The position numbers were made by a program, and so were the translations under genes. 64,000 nt of DNA from Flavobacterium limnosediminis JC2902 (GTDB lineage Bacteria > Bacteroidota > Bacteroidia > Flavobacteriales > Flavobacteriaceae), in assembly GCF_000498535.1 (NCBI RefSeq), contig NZ_AVGG01000005.1, positions 1 to 64,000 on the forward strand, in the 5' to 3' direction. This document shows, one piece after another, positions 52,901 to 61,094 of this stretch (position 1 is the first letter of the stretch; every line of letters starts with the position of its first letter). The notes below the pieces were generated by a model. That model had not been told where the DNA came from. It ran no database searches and saw only the letters and a program-made list of their open reading frames with translations.

Positions 52901-53462
52901 AAATTACTGATTGTACATTGGGATCAGTTGGTAATTCCAGTGGAGTATTTAAATCAAGAACTGTATTTAAATCATCAAAAAGTTGTTGAAATTTGGATGT
53001 ATTTTCATCTGCGGGTTCAACAAAATTATTCAGTATATGTGCTAATACCTGGTCATCGCTTATACGGAAAACCTGCAGTCCTACTCTGTAAAACTCTTCC
53101 ACAGCAAAAGAAAAATTATCCAGATTAAAATTCTTCAAAAACGCTAATATCTCCCACTGATATTCAAGCGATATCGGGAACGATGATATGTTCGAATCAC
53201 CACCGGTTATATCCGGATTTAACACCAATGCCAAATCAAATGGTAATGGAATGGCCAATTTACTACTGCTTACAATATCCAAGCTATAAAAGGCCGAATC
53301 CCCTCTATAGCTTTTAGAGTATTGCAGGTTTTTATAATGTATTTTATCGAAAATTTCATTTAACCCGTTTTGTACAAACGACAAAAATTCAGGCAAATCA
53401 TCTACAGTAATTACCTCCGATAATCGTGGGTAATATCTTGCTGTGGGAACTATATTAGGCAT
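46953..53462 (-). CDS. Giant protein, 2169 aa, beta-rich
   Basis: I cannot assign a known family. The N-terminal 170 residues are mixed (FLSFVQNGLNEIFDKIHYKN). Residues about 200-1100 are a long series of amphipathic strands with conserved glycines, for example VEFPAPIPLGSFAIYGFRG, SLEFGFGADFKMP and GYIAAGVGAEINIRILHLY. It looks like an extended beta-solenoid or barrel. The C-terminal 1000 residues are globular with several Cys and an FN3-like part. No signal peptide or membrane anchor is seen. It is the first gene of the tight operon 53462-36880. The ATG at 53462 is followed by PNIVPTARYYPRLS. Confidence 0.8.
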   Translation of the reverse strand: MPNIVPTARYYPRLSEVITVDDLPEFLSFVQNGLNEIFDKIHYKNLQYSKSYRGDSAFYSLDIVSSSKLAIPLPFDLALVLNPDITGGDSNISSFPISLEYQWEILAFLKNFNLDNFSFAVEEFYRVGLQVFRISDDQVLAHILNNFVEPADENTSKFQQLFDDLNTVLDLNTPLELPTDPNVQSVISTIEGHPDVNDSISGVMFGAYILDSDAGVMKTKLQGFFNIVVPDGIEDYIKKLITPKAKATLALSAGIEFPYNVLRPINSDGSDYGSSAKSTFVFAEAQLYVDTEAGMGYQLELGGTLYPQFNAIGNTGIMLEIDSLKLDLSKNSNIIEADLDGRPNDFIGVYARAVSVTLPARWFHDDTETSGNTQATLRLGAYDLLVGSGGLSGTILLETVPVVTSGGTFEYFNDKFSFNYPIKMFEKNDITGIVSEKGIVNYQELKDYLQVLNASNSPYGFKFPLSLTTTSNVSSPISPSTVYVFNTAQDYQLFLSNLIENKLWKKIGGDNGFKIGFSKFDISFKQNKVLSSNIRAALEIPKFKYPSGQYAGQTVRIDIEGHLHDDGSFNLAASPSSPYDIKLPDVLTYSVKTVELGKDNSENAFYIGTSGTLKFDSVPILEDLEAIEIDRLRIYSDGSIEIKGGSIHLIKPIVLPLGPVEITVTAIHYGSHQKEVNGVMRKFNYFGFDGGVSIDPLGIEVRGDGVKLYYCSDNLDDKPDPYLHIQTLYIDLTIPASSPVAIINGWLSIPEPGTSPEYAGGIKIKLPKAKISGSADMKLMPKYPAFIIDAEVEFPAPIPLGSFAIYGFRGLLGYRYVAEKEAIGLVSGVNSWYEYYKAPPRGIHVRKFSGPNQTRQSGTPFSIGAGASLGTSYDNGTTLNIKAMVLLSVPSLFMIDGRASIISARLGLEETKDPPFFAFVAMGDNSLEFGFGADFKMPTSNGAILSLYADVQAGFFFNDSSKWYINIGTRTNPVTARILDLIDLQSYLMLSAKGIEAGARGEFIFNKTYGPVSVNAWAYVEVGGRLSFERPQIGGYIAAGVGAEINIRILHLYIGIDLLFGAESPTPFLIYGKFRLCVRVKICFIKIKFCGEVEISWDFNKTVDRRPVNPLISAASGKPIKDIVLGVNMLTNETFSLTYLTNGMLNNNGTPISLNANGIPVIDNLQVLPDKIRERIIPLDTYIDIKTEKGLLPGSIGGLIGGVNNAPSRYTDLVPPDKVVRGKELRQVKHQYKIEELSVKAWNDAAWVDYNPYKALYPNDTSPVLNTMKIGQWQKTDKQYNTIRLLATTPFSYTEQGEPGWYIPEQYGLTSGSLFCETQELEPKCADFISKPLGQQYYCYDVNHRFFSNNVSFLLMNNRDTDYAVVTDESNVFNISKSLSIPNRTKLEILLPESSVEVTLRLTSFGEGVVIRYYSSLINDAVFEVTYGHPETGELNEAYEVYKTASELNVPIVLNTSEFSNWSAISKIEILPKSPNQALVLALQEQIAAIEENNMQILLGAVTGEYQSTDSLEAQLSTLIGMGCGIVNQVPIDPVCSKDLVLCQLYNDISSIYNNCFPDPADIHFSDFSGQVDCTENILNLIKSFNALHPEYGVLNALETKIDVLEDFTTGPANLGTYTDTWLAVQSILGYLELNGDCNCKEPNIRKCYTLLHKVCWLSLEDYEFNINIPPLGAIREDSMATVAGITQFIQPIWRPDTSYIVHFKLKDIVDNGATAGGEYSYTYGFSTAGPVGFFHKHENSIYGLVKVDSSTYLNETTGAIIQNGVQTGLQEASPEKYPLTSLRQYIDYNRSYPNADGNLLSAKPLFYDDENNTKISVYFSKAYATHFFHNWEDYTAAGLEETKGRMKIVIKDPREDVSIVNPPSLDSVVDEVAIPQTIEEWTTDNNPLVPFVFNQWINLFLDDNCIGEKPEVIVPASKYLSVTLKKLKPQKLYTAIVNNMYDLNKDGDLGPIPDPNNPGIILQQNETAEVHRFVFQTSRYRSFKEQIESYILDEAENRRAIFTIDMSLSQEMIEAAYRVINQQSLSGLFSDDVITRLNANYQHAYDRLFEGVLGLKPLDEAKTTEFNIIRNADDFNKVIAIIVRNPEPFNNPKMTLSELNGTIKVMLPGSETIDNSYSVLFSKDCSQAIIMNQNLVIDEGTLRIGFVYKTWNGINHIVSGSETVEILL

Positions 53463-53579
53463 ATATTATTCTTGTTTACTATTTCAAAAACATTATTATT
53501 CGTTCATTTTCTATTTATCTTGAACATTTTAAGACCAAAATCAAAGGTTCGGAAAATATTACTTTGAACTACAGAATTG

Positions 53580-53936
53580 TTATATGTTATTTTCTAAATT
53601 ATTTTCTGTAATCCACTCAATATATGATAATAAAATCTCCTTTAAATCACTGGTTGGAATTGGAAATTCATCACCTTCATCAGTATAAAAATGAGAAGTT
53701 GTTTCGCCTATTCTGAGAAAATGATAAACACCTCCCCCATCCTCATCAAACGATTGTCCAGCTACTGCCTTATTTATCTCAGGTAAAACCTCTTCTAAAA
53801 GGAACTCTGGATATTTTTTGATAAAATAACCCCTGAAATATGGGATAACGTCTGATGTTATCTGAATTTCTTTTCTACCATCTACTAAAAGGATTTCAAA
53901 CTTTATTTCATATTTATCAATAATAAATTGATTCAT
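53580..53936 (-). CDS. Small acidic protein, candidate immunity protein 1
   Basis: This 118-aa soluble protein shares two blocks with the protein at 54335-54706: VLPEINKAVAGQSF (against YLPEINRALAGETV) and IPTSDLKEILLSYIEWI (against IPTNDFKSILLEYAEFL). Small acidic proteins in tandem after a large toxin-like gene are typically immunity proteins. No known family is recognised. A 117-bp gap with no gene separates it from the 2169-aa gene. Confidence 0.6.
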   Translation of the reverse strand: MNQFIIDKYEIKFEILLVDGRKEIQITSDVIPYFRGYFIKKYPEFLLEEVLPEINKAVAGQSFDEDGGGVYHFLRIGETTSHFYTDEGDEFPIPTSDLKEILLSYIEWITENNLENNI

Positions 53937-53943
53937 GTGTTTA

Positions 53944-54291
53944 TTATTGCATCAGATAATCTCTCCAAGTTTCAACAATTACTTTAAAATGAGTTATAGG
54001 CAATGTATAATCAGATATTATGTTATTATTTGATTCCCATGAACCAATATCTGCGTAAACATTTACATTTGGACTTTTGATAATTATTAAATAAAGACTC
54101 GGTGTTGGAAATTGTATTTCTAATCCATTTGTATCAATAGCTTCATTAATAAAACTTAATAAATCACTCGCTTTTCCCTCAGTATAAAATTCATTGAGAC
54201 AAGCTGTAAGATCATCATTGATTGTAAATATTTGTTTACCAAAATTAATTCTGTTTACTAATTGTATTTTATAATCTGTTAATATTTTCAT
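53944..54291 (-). CDS. Small acidic protein, candidate immunity protein 2
   Basis: This 115-aa protein has the same layout as its two neighbours: an N-terminal strand YKIQLVNRINFGKQI, a central helix DLLSFINEAI, and a final strand-helix LPITHFKVIVETWRDYL. Similarity to the other two is weaker but visible. It is 7 bp upstream of candidate 1 on the same strand. Confidence 0.55.
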   Translation of the reverse strand: MKILTDYKIQLVNRINFGKQIFTINDDLTACLNEFYTEGKASDLLSFINEAIDTNGLEIQFPTPSLYLIIIKSPNVNVYADIGSWESNNNIISDYTLPITHFKVIVETWRDYLMQ

Positions 54292-54334
54292 ACAATAAAT
54301 TTAATCTGAATTGCTCTCTTCTTGACATTATTCA

Positions 54335-54706
54335 TTATGTTCTTGTTCCATTAAGAGGAGGTTGCTGTAAAAATTCAGCATATTCTAGTAATATTGATTT
54401 AAAATCATTAGTTGGGATAACTGTTAATACTCCATTCCATTCCAAAGTTGTATTTACTTGATCCAAACTTGCATCTATTGTACCTGAACAGATTGAATCC
54501 AATACTGTTTCTCCTGCCAATGCCCTATTTATTTCTGGTAAATAAACTTCATAAATATTATCTAAATATTGTATTTGAACTAAATAGTACATCAAATCAA
54601 TATAATTGTTACTATTACTATCAATTAATCTTACATCTTTATCAATGCATCCATTTACCACTTTATTATAAAATTCCAAATTATAATTTCTATGTATTCC
54701 ACTCAT
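54335..54706 (-). CDS. Small acidic protein, candidate immunity protein 3
   Basis: This 123-aa protein shares the LPEIN-A-AG and IPT-D-K-ILL-Y blocks with candidate 1. It begins 17 bp after the stop of the EndoU-like toxin gene, the usual place for the cognate immunity gene. No signal peptide is seen, so it would protect in the cytoplasm, consistent with an RNase toxin. Confidence 0.6.
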   Translation of the reverse strand: MSGIHRNYNLEFYNKVVNGCIDKDVRLIDSNSNNYIDLMYYLVQIQYLDNIYEVYLPEINRALAGETVLDSICSGTIDASLDQVNTTLEWNGVLTVIPTNDFKSILLEYAEFLQQPPLNGTRT

Positions 54707-54723
54707 AACAATCTTTTTATCTA

Positions 54724-57492
54724 TTAAAACTCAAAAACTAATATATTATCTAACATCACTCCGTTTGTAACTGGATTTTGTCTTAAAATTATCTTAACTC
54801 TAACCCCATTAGAAAACCACGCTACATGATGTCCTGGCGTATTTGGGTTACCAATTTTCCACAAAGCAAAACCAACTTCTTCTTTCACTCTCGTAGCGGT
54901 CCAAAAATCTGGAAATAAAGTAGAAACCCCTTTTACTTTTGTACCTCCTCCTGGTAAAACTACTGTTACTTTTGCTCTCTTAAATCCTAAAAGCAAATTT
55001 GAAACATTATCCAACTGAATATTATATCCATTTGGAAGATTTGACATTACACTAGGCAAGTGATGCCCACCAGTTATATGGTACCCCCCTGTAGGTTTGA
55101 TTACAATATCTAATTTCATAAGATGGTTTTCAATCCTTGGAGATAAATTCACTCTACGGACACATCTCAAAAAATTAATATCATATCCAAATTTTTTCAA
55201 ATCATCTAAATTATCCCAAATATTAAACAATGATCCTTCATTCAACGCTAAGGCTTTTAAATCTATTTCAGGAGATTTATAGAAATGACTATAAAACAGG
55301 CACTTTTTATCCTGGTTTAACGAATTAAACAAACTAGGTAAATTATTGGAATTAGGTATATTATTTATTTTATTAGTCATAAATGTAATTGAATATTGCC
55401 TATTACTATTTAATGATAAAATTGCATCAACTACATCTTGTGGAAGTCCATGAGGCTTTGGTGGCACCAGATTATTTAATCTAGAAATTTCAGAGATCAC
55501 TTCATTAGATGCATCAAATACTTTCCTTTTCATTGCAGGGTTTGCAGATAATGATGCGATGGTAACGATGCCTAACAAAACATTCAATCTATTGCAAAAT
55601 TCTTGTATATCTGGGTCTGTCGTAGTTTGAGCAGTATAATTACTAATCGCTAAAGCTGTTCCTGCTGAAAATTGAACTAAACTATTTATTCCGGTAACTG
55701 CACTCCAAGCCAAAACTGCATCTGATGCACCTGCCGTCCCCATTACAACCCCTCTCATTTTAGAAAGATAGCTTATATATCTTAAGTTAGACAAGCCACC
55801 TATTCCAGTAAAGTTTAATGCTAATTCGGCAGCAAGCATTACACCAAAATCAATCTTTTTTAATTTACTGTAATCTTCCATATACAGTACTAAAAATACT
55901 GGTATACATTCTCCTAAATTTATACCGGTTTCAGGATCTTTTAGTGTTTCTACTAATCCTAAATCGGGCTTAAAACCTAAAATGCTGATAGGTTGATATA
56001 AACTATAAGAACCATATAAAGAAGTAAATGTATTTACATACTGATTATTTTCCTGAGTAGAATAATAATTAATTGTACTTGTAGTAGCTGTTCTGTAAAT
56101 TAATATTTTTCTTCCATTAAACTCGAAACCATAGCTTACATCTGTAACTCTAAGATAACTATCGGTAGAAGAACTTACTGAGTCATAACTCAATAGCGGT
56201 GGCACACTTAAATCATCATAATATTTCGTTTTCTCAATTGAACTTCCTGAAACAGGTTCAAGTTTCATATATGGTGATTCAGGAAAAATTCCAAAGTTGT
56301 TAGCTGGTTGAGTATATGATGAGTCTTGAAAAAATGGATTATATTTAGATGATTTCCATATTTTATACAATAGAACAATAAACTTCATTCTATTATTTTC
56401 AGATGAAAATACTCCAAAAGTATATCTGGATAATCTATTATCATCTATAGCCTCAAATAATACCTGAAAAAGAGTTATCTCTTCTTTTCCTTCATAATTA
56501 GGCTGCAATAAACCTTCTAAAAACTCATTTCCTTGAGATACAGTTACTGATTCAGTAATATTAAGTACCAATTGCTCATTATCATTCCACTCAGAAACAT
56601 AATCTTTTACAATTAGTTTAAGTAATTTCAACTTATCATAAGCAGAAATAACCGCCAAACCATCAACAGACATGGCTCTTGCAAGCCAATATATTTTTTT
56701 ATCATCTGATGCACTTTGAATCAATAATTGATTAGAATAAGCACTCTCATAAAAAGAAGAAATATTTATCAAATATTCTTGAAAATCCTGAACAGTTGGA
56801 TTCGAAAAAACAGGGAGTGTTGTCCATTCTGCATTTTGTGATGATATATACGTAGCAAAATTAGGATTTAATGAAGTAGTAAATAAACTAAATATATCCC
56901 TATTGATTCTATCAATATTCAAGGCAATTTTAGCAATAAGTAAAGCTCTTTGCTGTTTGTCAGGTTGATTACTATCAACAAAAAGGGCTATTTTATGATC
57001 AAAAAAAACACCGGCGTGATTATCTGTTGTGGCTGTATTTGTTGCAACTGAATACCCTGGTGCATTAGGTGCCGGAATTATAATATTGAAATCATTGTCA
57101 ATTATCGGTGAACCTATATCGTAAGTCCATGAAAATGTTTCAACCTTGCAAAAATCAGCAAAAGGTTCAACTAATTTTAGTTTTTGTACTTTTACTGTAT
57201 CACCACTAACAGCCAATGGCAAACTATTATTTTTCAATTGATAATTAGTCTGCAAAGTTTCTGCAGAAATTTCTTTCGCTAAATACTTTAAAAAATATTC
57301 TTCCTGATAATATCCTCCACTTGCATAAATAGTATTTTGATCCTCATTTCTAAAATCATCCTTATTAGAATGAGCATATTTAACCCCATTTATTTTAAAT
57401 TTCACTAAAAAACCTTCCAAATCAAACTGCATATCAGACAAGTTGGTAGTTTTAATAACTTTAGTATATTTTAATACTGCTGCATTTGCCAT
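54724..57492 (-). CDS. Polymorphic toxin-like protein with EndoU-like C-terminus
   Basis: Residues 1 to about 690 are a trunk shared with the protein at 61678-64000: QRALLIAKIALNIDRI, then LARAMSVDGLAVISAYDKLK, then YGSYSLYQPISILG, then a glycine/alanine-rich hydrophobic stretch (FTGIGGLSNLRYISYLSKMR). Residues about 800-922 differ. GYHITGGHHLPSVMSN, VKGVSTLFPDFWTATRVKEE and PNTPGHHVAWFSNG resemble bacterial EndoU nucleases (tRNA-cleaving toxins). The EndoU call is by motif pattern only. There is no signal peptide. Three small acidic genes follow; the 720-aa gene precedes it by 10 bp. Confidence 0.7.
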   Translation of the reverse strand: MANAAVLKYTKVIKTTNLSDMQFDLEGFLVKFKINGVKYAHSNKDDFRNEDQNTIYASGGYYQEEYFLKYLAKEISAETLQTNYQLKNNSLPLAVSGDTVKVQKLKLVEPFADFCKVETFSWTYDIGSPIIDNDFNIIIPAPNAPGYSVATNTATTDNHAGVFFDHKIALFVDSNQPDKQQRALLIAKIALNIDRINRDIFSLFTTSLNPNFATYISSQNAEWTTLPVFSNPTVQDFQEYLINISSFYESAYSNQLLIQSASDDKKIYWLARAMSVDGLAVISAYDKLKLLKLIVKDYVSEWNDNEQLVLNITESVTVSQGNEFLEGLLQPNYEGKEEITLFQVLFEAIDDNRLSRYTFGVFSSENNRMKFIVLLYKIWKSSKYNPFFQDSSYTQPANNFGIFPESPYMKLEPVSGSSIEKTKYYDDLSVPPLLSYDSVSSSTDSYLRVTDVSYGFEFNGRKILIYRTATTSTINYYSTQENNQYVNTFTSLYGSYSLYQPISILGFKPDLGLVETLKDPETGINLGECIPVFLVLYMEDYSKLKKIDFGVMLAAELALNFTGIGGLSNLRYISYLSKMRGVVMGTAGASDAVLAWSAVTGINSLVQFSAGTALAISNYTAQTTTDPDIQEFCNRLNVLLGIVTIASLSANPAMKRKVFDASNEVISEISRLNNLVPPKPHGLPQDVVDAILSLNSNRQYSITFMTNKINNIPNSNNLPSLFNSLNQDKKCLFYSHFYKSPEIDLKALALNEGSLFNIWDNLDDLKKFGYDINFLRCVRRVNLSPRIENHLMKLDIVIKPTGGYHITGGHHLPSVMSNLPNGYNIQLDNVSNLLLGFKRAKVTVVLPGGGTKVKGVSTLFPDFWTATRVKEEVGFALWKIGNPNTPGHHVAWFSNGVRVKIILRQNPVTNGVMLDNILVFEF

Positions 57493-57502
57493 AATTCAAA
57501 TA

Positions 57503-59665
57503 CTATTCTATTGTTAATGCTAAATTTAAATCTAAGGACAATGCTTCTATCTTATTTTCAGTCATATACTCACTATACCCTTTACTAAAATGATACTTCC
57601 TATCCAACGAGTACACAATAACATCAATGGTAGGCAATACTAATTTTGTCTTTCCTTCTTCATCAGAATCCTCTGCAACTATCCCCACTTTATATTTTTG
57701 ATATTTTATATTCTCAGGAGATATAAGTTCATTACCGTCTTCAAACAAATCAATCAAAAACAATCGTGGGTTTTTAAGACTACCGTCTGTCGGTATTAAG
57801 TCTTTAATACTGTCATTCTCAACTTTGGTCAATCCTAACAGTATTTTATTTGGAGTTGAGCCGTCCAGTGTTTTCAATTCCAGCCCGGTAATGGTTTGCG
57901 TACTATCTGTAAACAGCCTTAAATTGTAATAATAAGGTTCCGGCAACTGATAGGTTTTACTTTTGGCAATAGTCCCTCCGGCTGAGGTACTTGTTTTAGT
58001 ATCAAGTGTTACGTTTCCTGTTGGCGAAACCGCATTATTCATTACATCGGTCGTTTCAGTAATGTAGGTTACTCTGGCTAATGTAGGTGTCTCCTCAATC
58101 CCGGTTTCTATGACATTATTTACAGTCAATGTTTGCACCACACTTATACCTTGCTGCTGTTTGTTATAATAGTGATTAATCACCTTTAATTTTTCAGAGG
58201 TCATCTTAGAAAACTCCGTGTTTCCTTCAACCGATTTTAATAAAGGTTCGGCATGAATTAAATCAAAAACATCATCAAAAAAGTTAGGTCTGGCCATCAC
58301 AGGAATTGGCTGATCATTTTCATCAAGCACTGTCCCCGCTCCATATCCATAAGATATACCTTGGTATAACAACAAACTGATAGAGGCAATATTATTTCCA
58401 TCTCCTGCAGGTGCACTCAATTTAACTACCTTGGTCAATCGTTCATAATTGCCCTCACTATCAGGCGGCAATCGCAAATCATCAGCATTACAAAAATTAT
58501 TTTGCTGGGCATTGTCAATTGCACCTAGCTGCCCATATAAAACCGTATTAACATTATTATCGGTCACCAACTGCAAAAAGAGGTTATTACTTGTTACAAT
58601 CGGGTCTTGCGTTTGTATATTAATAATAACTGGCCAACCATTAGTTCCATACGCTGTCTCACTCATAGAACTCTCAAGTGCGCCACACTTAATATTATTA
58701 GCCCCAGATTCGGTAATTTTATAATTGTTATAAAAATCGTAACTTCTGTTACGATCTCCCTGAATATAGATGTACCAATTGTTCTTAGTCGCAAAATTGT
58801 TAATCACATCGCTATAAATAGCAGTACCTGCCTTATCTGTTTTTACTTCAGCATTGTCAACAACGCTAACTTTTCCTTCCTTTACAAACAAACCGTAAAA
58901 AGCGGCAATATCAATAAATTGGGTAGATTGTTCTCGCTGCAGCCTCTTTTCATAATCTGTACCTGTTAATGCAATGATTGCCTCAGCTTTTCTGGCATAA
59001 CCTAAATCAAAAATAAACTCACCATTATCGAAGTTGTGCTTATAATCCCCATAGTTCAGCACTACATCTATACCACATTCTCCACTGGCAAAATGTCCCA
59101 GACTTTTACCCGCATCAATCATAGGCAATTCAAACGGGTGATTTTCTGTTCCACTTGCGATTTCAGAATTCTTAAAAAAATAATCCGATAACAAAATACT
59201 TTCATCAGTTATGTTAGGATCGTAGCCTATAAATCTTGATGCAAAAGGAGGTTTCGTTATTGTCTGTCCATTTTCTCCTCTTGGGTTTTCTGCATAAAAC
59301 GCATCATAATCTGCATTTATTTTTACAATAAAATCAGACCCTGATGCGATAATATTACCCGAGCCATCAAAAAAATCGGTTTTTTGCAACCCCCTGTATA
59401 TAAAGTACTTTATATTCAATCCTGGAAAAGGTTGTTTAAATGGCCTTAAAATTAAATTCACCTTATTCGAGTTTCCGACACCTGATTGCGGCTGCACTAA
59501 AACTATACCCTTACATATCGAATATGCCTTTTTAGGATCGGTTAACGTGAATTTTGAAGTCAATCTAAAATTATTAATGTCCGTGGGGCCAAAAACCTGA
59601 TTTGAAGACTGCTGAGAAAAAGCATTTTGCTCAATAAAAAAGTGAGATGCGAACGGTGAGGCCAT
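57503..59665 (-). CDS. Unknown 720-aa protein paired with the toxin-like gene
   Basis: I do not recognise the family. It is soluble with no signal peptide and beta-rich: KVNLILRPFKQPFPGLNIKY, then FIYRGLQKTDFFDGSGN, then GSLKNPRLFLIDLFEDGNEL. A cysteine-poor composition and many Asn and Asp suit an exported or particle-bound protein. It is the first gene after a 391-bp gap with a terminator, so it starts a transcription unit. It precedes the toxin-like gene by only 10 bp, so a chaperone, adaptor or carrier role is possible. Confidence 0.65.
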   Translation of the reverse strand: MASPFASHFFIEQNAFSQQSSNQVFGPTDINNFRLTSKFTLTDPKKAYSICKGIVLVQPQSGVGNSNKVNLILRPFKQPFPGLNIKYFIYRGLQKTDFFDGSGNIIASGSDFIVKINADYDAFYAENPRGENGQTITKPPFASRFIGYDPNITDESILLSDYFFKNSEIASGTENHPFELPMIDAGKSLGHFASGECGIDVVLNYGDYKHNFDNGEFIFDLGYARKAEAIIALTGTDYEKRLQREQSTQFIDIAAFYGLFVKEGKVSVVDNAEVKTDKAGTAIYSDVINNFATKNNWYIYIQGDRNRSYDFYNNYKITESGANNIKCGALESSMSETAYGTNGWPVIINIQTQDPIVTSNNLFLQLVTDNNVNTVLYGQLGAIDNAQQNNFCNADDLRLPPDSEGNYERLTKVVKLSAPAGDGNNIASISLLLYQGISYGYGAGTVLDENDQPIPVMARPNFFDDVFDLIHAEPLLKSVEGNTEFSKMTSEKLKVINHYYNKQQQGISVVQTLTVNNVIETGIEETPTLARVTYITETTDVMNNAVSPTGNVTLDTKTSTSAGGTIAKSKTYQLPEPYYYNLRLFTDSTQTITGLELKTLDGSTPNKILLGLTKVENDSIKDLIPTDGSLKNPRLFLIDLFEDGNELISPENIKYQKYKVGIVAEDSDEEGKTKLVLPTIDVIVYSLDRKYHFSKGYSEYMTENKIEALSLDLNLALTIE

Positions 59666-60056
59666 AAAAGAAAAATAATATCAAAGTGTAAAAAAATATT
59701 AATAAAAACCCGTAAAAACCGCTTTACAAAAAATTTAGAGTAGAATATATACGACGATTATCTATGATGTAAAACTAAGTGGAAAACCATTTTTTAACTG
59801 TACGTATTTATACTGAATTTTAAATCCTCAACCCCTTAATAACAAAACAAATACTTCCTGTGATATTTTAATAAACATAACCAAAATTTAAACAGGTAAA
59901 GGTATAGCGAGCTTACTGATCCTTACAACATCTTCCGTGAAAACCGGATTACTTTATATTCTTATTGTTTCACTACCTGTGTAAGTATAAAAAATAAAGG
60001 GGCCATAAAAACCCCTTTATTTTTTGTCAAATTTTATTTTACTCAGCTTATAATAC
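59666..60056. other. Intergenic region between two island transcription units
   Basis: The 391-bp gap contains the terminator at 59991-60025, and upstream of the 720-aa gene an AT-rich stretch with ACACTTTG (minus strand, near 59678-59685), one or two mismatches from a -7 box. No gene is seen. Confidence 0.5.
59991..60025. terminator. Terminator after the phosphatase gene
   Basis: AAAATAAAGGGG and CCCCTTTATTTT form a 12-bp stem around CCATAAAAA, with A and T tracts allowing use in either direction. Confidence 0.8.
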
Positions 60057-61085
60057 TTACCCAATCATTTCTAAATAGTCAGTATCAATTCCTAATTCCC
60101 TTCCCATATCAATTCTGCTTTCTGGTGTATCAAAAACTTTCTCAAGATCTTTGATATTTAACTTGTTAGACCTGCTCATAAAAAGAAATCTACTAAAGGA
60201 ATATTTATTTGCTTCTTTTGAAAAATCAACATCTTCAGTTTCTAATATCTCCTTTACTACTTGCTCTATTTTCAACTTTATTAATGCAAGTAAATCGTCA
60301 AATTTTTCAATCCTATTTTTGGTATCTTTCAAATAATCGATTACTCTTGGATCACTTATGTAACTTAATTTATCCAACAAATTATTTATTGCCTCAAAAT
60401 TCATTGTCATCCATGGCTTAGATTTTAATACTTCTATCTGCCACTTTTTTTGCTCTTCCTCCCAATAATCTTTTTTAGATTTTACCTGATGAATAATAAA
60501 ACCCGGCAATTCAATTGCTGTTAAATAACCACCATGACAGGCACCTGTGTCTATACCATAAGTATTACCAACAATTTTTACATTATCCCCAACCACATGA
60601 TGACCATAAATTATTGGCTTATCACCTTTGTAATACTCGCTCCAATAGGTTTCCGGAACATATTTTTTTTCTAAATATCGCTCACCGGAAGTGGAACCAC
60701 TAAGAACATCTTCTCTCTGTGCATACAAATCTCTATCATGTTCAAAGGCGGCATGAACAATTATAGCATCATCAGTTTCATAATAATAGTCAAGCTTTTT
60801 CAACCAATCAACAAACTCATCATATTCATGACCTAGTTGAACTTTTACAATCTCTTGTGCATAACTCAAAATATTATTAATATGCTTTCGTTCATGATTA
60901 CCCATTAAAACTTTTGAATTAGGTCGATTCTTGAAAAAATGATAGACTTCTTTAGACATAGCGCCTCTATCAACTATATCTCCTAATGAAAGGATAAAAT
61001 CCTCTTTTTCTATTTTAGCCTTATTAATTAGTTCTACGAACTCGTCATAACAGCCATGTATATCTCCTACAATAAAAGTTTTCAT
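60057..61085 (-). CDS. PPP-family serine/threonine phosphatase or ApaH-like metallophosphoesterase
   Basis: This 342-aa enzyme has the complete PPP metal signature: GDIHGCYDE (D8, H10), GDIVDRG (D36, D39, R40), GNHERKH (N63, H64), and later VHAAFEHDRD and IYGHHVVG histidines. Family members dephosphorylate proteins or cleave diadenosine polyphosphates. Residues beyond about 220 form an extra helical tail (LALIKLKIEQVVKEIL, then FMSRSNKLNIKDLEKV). It is 9 bp after the 192-aa gene and ends the unit starting with the nucleotidyltransferase-like protein. In this place it could reverse a modification or be part of an immunity set. Confidence 0.85.
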   Translation of the reverse strand: MKTFIVGDIHGCYDEFVELINKAKIEKEDFILSLGDIVDRGAMSKEVYHFFKNRPNSKVLMGNHERKHINNILSYAQEIVKVQLGHEYDEFVDWLKKLDYYYETDDAIIVHAAFEHDRDLYAQREDVLSGSTSGERYLEKKYVPETYWSEYYKGDKPIIYGHHVVGDNVKIVGNTYGIDTGACHGGYLTAIELPGFIIHQVKSKKDYWEEEQKKWQIEVLKSKPWMTMNFEAINNLLDKLSYISDPRVIDYLKDTKNRIEKFDDLLALIKLKIEQVVKEILETEDVDFSKEANKYSFSRFLFMSRSNKLNIKDLEKVFDTPESRIDMGRELGIDTDYLEMIG

Positions 61086-61094
61086 TATTATTAA

